Origin: Arsenophonus sp052174115
GTDB taxonomy: Bacteria; Pseudomonadota; Gammaproteobacteria; Enterobacterales; Enterobacteriaceae
Assembly: GCA_052174115.1 (NCBI GenBank)
Contig: JBQMRX010000002.1
Span: 1 to 7,668, forward strand
Length of the DNA stretch: 7,668 bases
Reading direction: 5' to 3'
Part shown: piece by piece, positions 5,535-7,668 of the stretch
How positions within the stretch are numbered: the first letter of the stretch is position 1
Layout: every line of letters starts with the position of its first letter
Program-made: the position numbers and the translations under genes
Notes under the pieces: model-generated
Database searches by the model: none
What the model was told of the DNA's origin: nothing
The model's input: only the letters and a program-made list of their open reading frames with translations

Positions 5535-6077
5535 TTAATATGTAGGTTTTTCATTTATCGTTTCACTCCATAATCGATTAAATTCTTGTGTATATTTTTC
5601 AGCAATATCTGGTCGATTTTTTATGTAAATTACATTTTCTGCATTACGATTTTCAGCGTTTTTTGTATAATTAAATGATCCAGTCTCAACTGAATGATTA
5701 TCAATAATCATAAATTTATTATGCATAATAGCATACTTATCATTTAGTCTTACAGGTATATGATGGTTAGATAGATAGGTTACAGCAGTATATTTTTTGC
5801 TATTTGATTTCTTATCAGCAACAACACGAATATTTACACCTCGATTTCGTGCGTTAATAAGAGCTAATGCGATAGGTTTACTAGTGAACGAATAAGCTGC
5901 AATATCAATTGATTTTTTTGCCTCTTCAATTGCTGATAAGATTATTTGTTTTGCTTTTCTTCCAGGTGAAAAGCCTATTTCTATATCTTGAATATTTGTG
6001 CTATATGAAGATAAAGATATAAAAATTAAAAAAAATAATAAAATAATAACAAATATTTTTATTGATTTGTTTATCAT
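5535..6077 (-). CDS. nuc: Secreted phospholipase-D-family endonuclease (Nuc-like)
   Basis: A 180-residue single-HKD PLD-family nuclease like Nuc of plasmid pKM101. Residues 5-24 are a hydrophobic signal peptide after a basic start, so it should be exported to the periplasm. The mature domain shows IGFSPGRKAKQIILSAI, SIDIAAYSFTSKPIALAL, ARNRGVNIRVVAD, the catalytic H119-x-K121-x4-D126 (HNKFMIID), G133-S134-F-N136 and NAEN (145-148), all as in Nuc. Such enzymes work as dimers that join two HKD halves and cleave DNA non-specifically. AAGG (6086-6089 on the minus strand) lies 8 bases before the ATG. It is transcribed against ibp and away from the iron operon. nuc genes are common passengers on enterobacterial plasmids; the role in a symbiont is unclear, perhaps degrading foreign DNA or salvaging nucleotides. 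Confidence 0.92.
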   Translation of the reverse strand: MINKSIKIFVIILLFFLIFISLSSYSTNIQDIEIGFSPGRKAKQIILSAIEEAKKSIDIAAYSFTSKPIALALINARNRGVNIRVVADKKSNSKKYTAVTYLSNHHIPVRLNDKYAIMHNKFMIIDNHSVETGSFNYTKNAENRNAENVIYIKNRPDIAEKYTQEFNRLWSETINEKPTY

Positions 6078-6258
6078 TAATAAAACCTTAATAATTAAAA
6101 TTAATATTCTTTTTTACTATAATTAAAATTATAAAAATAAATAAAAAAGTATTTTTATTTAAATATATTAAAATAAATATTATTATTTACTAGAATTATT
6201 ATTAAAAAATATATAAAAATAATATAATATATTTAATATTATAAAATTTTTATTAAAG

Positions 6259-6273
6259 ATAATAAATTATTAT
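6259..6273. promoter_or_regulatory. Perfect 7-1-7 palindrome, possible operator
   Basis: ATAATAA-A-TTATTAT preceded by G gives GATAATAAATTATTAT, which shares the 7-1-7 geometry and the GATAAT half of Fur operators, although the second half ends in A/T rather than C. It lies just upstream of the candidate iron-operon promoter. All-A/T palindromes are frequent in this DNA. Confidence 0.25.
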
Positions 6274-6293
6274 ATTTTTATTTGATAAATTTA

Positions 6294-6321
6294 TTGATAG
6301 GAAATATTTTAAAGATATATA
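6294..6321 (+). promoter_or_regulatory. Candidate promoter of the iron-uptake operon
   Basis: TTGATA (6294-6299), a 16-base spacer and TATATA (6316-6321), about 87 bases before the first ATG of ftrA. It is one of several possible A/T-rich matches and is chosen because it has the best -35. Confidence 0.25.
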
Positions 6322-6378
6322 AAAATATAAAAGATATTAAATTTTACAAAAAATAAATAAATAAAATAATATATTATT

Positions 6379-6393
6379 TAAATATAATTATCA
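6379..6393 (-). promoter_or_regulatory. Degenerate Fur-box candidate upstream of ftrA
   Basis: On the minus strand this reads TGATAATTATATTTA, matching the 7-1-7 Fur consensus (TGATAAT-N-ATTATCA) perfectly in the first half and at 4 of 7 positions in the second. It ends 14 bases before the ATG at 6408, fitting iron repression of an iron operon. Composition alone could produce it. Confidence 0.25.
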
Positions 6394-6407
6394 AAATTAT
6401 ATGTAAC

Positions 6408-6977
6408 ATGGAAATAAAAATGAGATTTGCTTATTACATCACTATTTTAAGTTTTTTATTATTTTCTATAATAGTATATTCAAAAGAATATCCGATTGGC
6501 AAGCCTGTTATAAATAATGGTATAGAAATTCAAGGTATTTATTTACAACCTATTATTATGGATATTAATAATAAATATCATGTTATATCTCATCTTGCTG
6601 CAGATAAATCTGATATTCATTTAGAAGCTGATATTCATGCTGTTGAAGAAAATCCAAATGGTTTTGCTGAAGGTGATTGGATTCCTTATTTAATTATTGA
6701 GTATTCTATTACAAAACTTGATATGAAATTACAAACACAAGTAGGCAAACTCATGCCAATGATTGCTAATGATGGTCCTCATTATGGTAAAAATATAAAA
6801 TTAAATGGATACGGTAAGTATCGTGTTATTTATAAAATTTATCCACCTTCTTTTAATGAACAAGTTATATTTGGTCGTCATGTTGATAAAGAAACTGGTG
6901 TTTCTCCATGGTTTAAACCTTTTGAAGTTTCATGGGATTTTAATTATACAGGTGTAGGTCGTAAAAGTAGTTATTAA
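6408..6977 (+). CDS. ftrA: P19/FtrA-type periplasmic iron- and copper-binding protein
   Basis: A P19/Tpd/FtrA family protein of 189 residues (185 if it starts at the second ATG, 6420, which has GGA 7 bases upstream and is perhaps the better start). A signal peptide covers about residues 5-25, with likely cleavage after VYS before KEYPIGKP. The mature domain follows the family closely: IYLQPI, HLEADIHA (H71, H77), NPNGFAEGDWIPYL, MPMIANDGPHYG (M118 and H125, the Met-x6-His spacing of the copper site), GYGKYRV, and GRHVDKETGVSPWFKPF (H158). Family knowledge: P19 proteins are periplasmic dimers that bind copper and iron and feed an FTR1 permease. It is first in the operon with the cupredoxin and FTR1 genes. 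The mature part is well conserved and shows no decay. Confidence 0.92.
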   Translation: MEIKMRFAYYITILSFLLFSIIVYSKEYPIGKPVINNGIEIQGIYLQPIIMDINNKYHVISHLAADKSDIHLEADIHAVEENPNGFAEGDWIPYLIIEYSITKLDMKLQTQVGKLMPMIANDGPHYGKNIKLNGYGKYRVIYKIYPPSFNEQVIFGRHVDKETGVSPWFKPFEVSWDFNYTGVGRKSSY

Positions 6978-7015
6978 TATAAGAATAATTTTAATTAATT
7001 TAAATAATAAATTAT

Positions 7016-7041
7016 AACAAATTATTATTTGTTTTATTTTT
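7016..7041 (+). terminator. Weak hairpin with U-rich tail between ftrA and ftrB
   Basis: AACAAAT (7016-7022) and ATTTGTT (7027-7033) form a 7-bp stem with loop TATT, followed by TTATTTTTTT. The shape is that of a leaky intrinsic terminator or an RNA-processing stem inside the operon, which would give more FtrA than downstream products. With only one G/C pair the effect is uncertain. Confidence 0.3.
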
Positions 7042-7057
7042 TTAATAAGTTAACATA

Positions 7058-7396
7058 ATGAAAAAAATATTAAGTTTATTTTTAATATATATATTAATAT
7101 TAATACCGTCGTTTGTTTTTTCTGTTGAAAAATTTACTATTGAATTAGAAATGAAAAATGGTGATTTAATTCCTCGTGTATTAAAAGTGCCATCAAAAAC
7201 AATTATTCGAATTAAAATCACTAATACTGGTACTCAACCTTCTGAATTTGAAAGCACTCAATTACGTAAAGAAAAAGTTTTAGCGCCTGGTGCAAAATCA
7301 ATTTTAGTAATTGCACCTCTTAAACCTGGTACTTATACATTTTTTGATGATTTTCATTTATCTTCTCCAAATGGGAAGATAATTGCTATGGAATAA
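7058..7396 (+). CDS. ftrB: FtrB-like periplasmic cupredoxin-domain protein
   Basis: A 112-residue exported protein: signal peptide about residues 1-22 (MKKILSLF... ending VFS before VEKF), then one cupredoxin-like beta-barrel domain. Family landmarks include the conserved EFESTQLRKEKVLAPGA block, IAPLKPGTYTFFDDFH and a final short strand. There is no cysteine, so a classical type-1 copper site is absent, as in FtrB and the cupredoxin domain of EfeO. In FtrABCD systems this component is proposed to oxidise or bind iron on its way from P19 to the permease. It starts 80 bases after ftrA and ends 11 bases before the permease ATG. The ribosome site before its ATG is weak (TAAG region). Confidence 0.88.
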   Translation: MKKILSLFLIYILILIPSFVFSVEKFTIELEMKNGDLIPRVLKVPSKTIIRIKITNTGTQPSEFESTQLRKEKVLAPGAKSILVIAPLKPGTYTFFDDFHLSSPNGKIIAME

Positions 7397-7407
7397 GGTG
7401 TATAATT

Positions 7408-7668
7408 ATGGGTCAAGTTTTATTTGTTATTTGGCGTGAAAGTTTTGAAGCATTTTTAATTATTGGAATTATTTATATTTGGATTAAACAACATCCTGAT
7501 GCAAATAAAGGAATTAAATTTCTTTGGATTGGTATTTTTTTGGGAATAATTATTTCTATATTATTAGCATTTTTAATATATGGTATATTTAATATTTTAA
7601 ATGATACTAAACAATCTTTATTTATGATTTTTATGGAAGTATTTGCATGTATATTAATTGTTCAAATG
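7408..7668 (+). CDS. ftrC: FTR1-family ferric iron permease, N-terminal part (continues at 122-694)
   Basis: The first 87 codons of the permease that continues at base 122 after circularisation. The N-terminus MGQVLFVIWRESFEAFLIIGI carries the first REXXE motif (R10-E11-S-F-E14) in the first membrane helix, typical of the FtrC/FTR1 group. A second helix and a third hydrophobic stretch follow before the window ends. AAGGTG (7395-7400), which overlaps the ftrB stop, lies 7 bases before the ATG, indicating tight coupling to the cupredoxin gene. It is cut here only because the circle was opened inside the gene. Confidence 0.93.
   Translation, partial: MGQVLFVIWRESFEAFLIIGIIYIWIKQHPDANKGIKFLWIGIFLGIIISILLAFLIYGIFNILNDTKQSLFMIFMEVFACILIVQM
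7548..7668. repeat. Terminal direct repeat (second copy)
   Basis: Identical to bases 1-121. See the first copy: it marks closure of the circle, and this sequence should be counted once. Confidence 0.93.

Larger units (their letters stand above)
6078..6407. other. Divergent promoter region between nuc and the iron operon
   Basis: 330 bases of almost pure A/T with no gene. It should hold the nuc promoter (a TATAAT on the minus strand at 6128-6133 is the best -10, with no good -35) and the promoter of the iron operon (candidate 6294-6321). Candidate operators at 6259-6273 and 6379-6393 are listed separately. Base composition makes all promoter calls here weak. Confidence 0.5.

Noticed and set aside
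1..7668. tRNA or rRNA genes, insertion sequences, partition or mobilisation genes
   Set aside because: Searched by eye on both strands; no cloverleaf, transposase motif, ParA/ParB or relaxase sequence was found.

Overview
This window is a complete small circular plasmid that was linearised inside a gene. Its last 121 bases (7548-7668) are identical to its first 121 (1-121), and the ferric permease reading frame runs straight through the join, so the true circle is about 7,547 bp. The DNA is extremely A+T-rich, codons end almost entirely in A or T, every gene stops with TAA, and intergenic DNA is nearly pure A/T. With gammaproteobacterial protein types (an IbpA-like chaperone, an enterobacterial Nuc-type nuclease, EfeB and EfeO), this points to an obligate or long-term insect endosymbiont related to the Enterobacterales. 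The exact host cannot be named from sequence alone. A plasmid pairing a RepA initiator with an ibp chaperone recalls the small plasmids of Buchnera and similar symbionts.

Layout around the circle. (1) An iron-uptake operon of five same-strand genes covers more than half of the plasmid: a P19/FtrA periplasmic metal-binding protein (6408-6977), an FtrB-like cupredoxin (7058-7396), an FTR1 ferric permease (7408-7668 continued at 1-694), an EfeO-like M75/imelysin protein (687-1586) and an EfeB-like DyP peroxidase (1596-2870). (2) A gene-free region of about 1 kb (2871-3913) carries the replication origin: a perfect DnaA box, a short CG island, four 9-bp A/T-rich repeats, four perfect 21-bp iterons, a second DnaA box, three diverged iterons and a repA promoter. 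A perfect 54-bp direct repeat and a 13-bp inverted repeat lie upstream of it. (3) repA (3914-4825) encodes an RPA-family initiator, apparently starting at TTG. (4) ibp (4953-5447), a small heat-shock protein, faces nuc (5535-6077, minus strand), a secreted phospholipase-D-family nuclease. A strong bidirectional hairpin terminator separates them. (5) A 330-bp A/T-only divergent promoter region separates nuc from the iron operon.

How the genes work together (inference from families). FtrA binds iron (with copper) in the periplasm, the cupredoxin and/or DyP peroxidase handle redox, EfeO presents iron, and the REXXE-bearing FTR1 permease moves it across the inner membrane. The set joins the FtrABC module to the EfeOB partners and lacks the FtrD polyferredoxin. 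No partition, mobilisation, toxin-antitoxin or resistance gene is visible, so the plasmid amounts to a replicon, a chaperone, a nuclease and one metabolic cargo, iron acquisition. The most notable points are this cargo in a reduced symbiont plasmid, the decayed Tat signal of EfeB, the TTG start of repA beside an ATG-GTT-TGA mini-frame, and the compact origin architecture.
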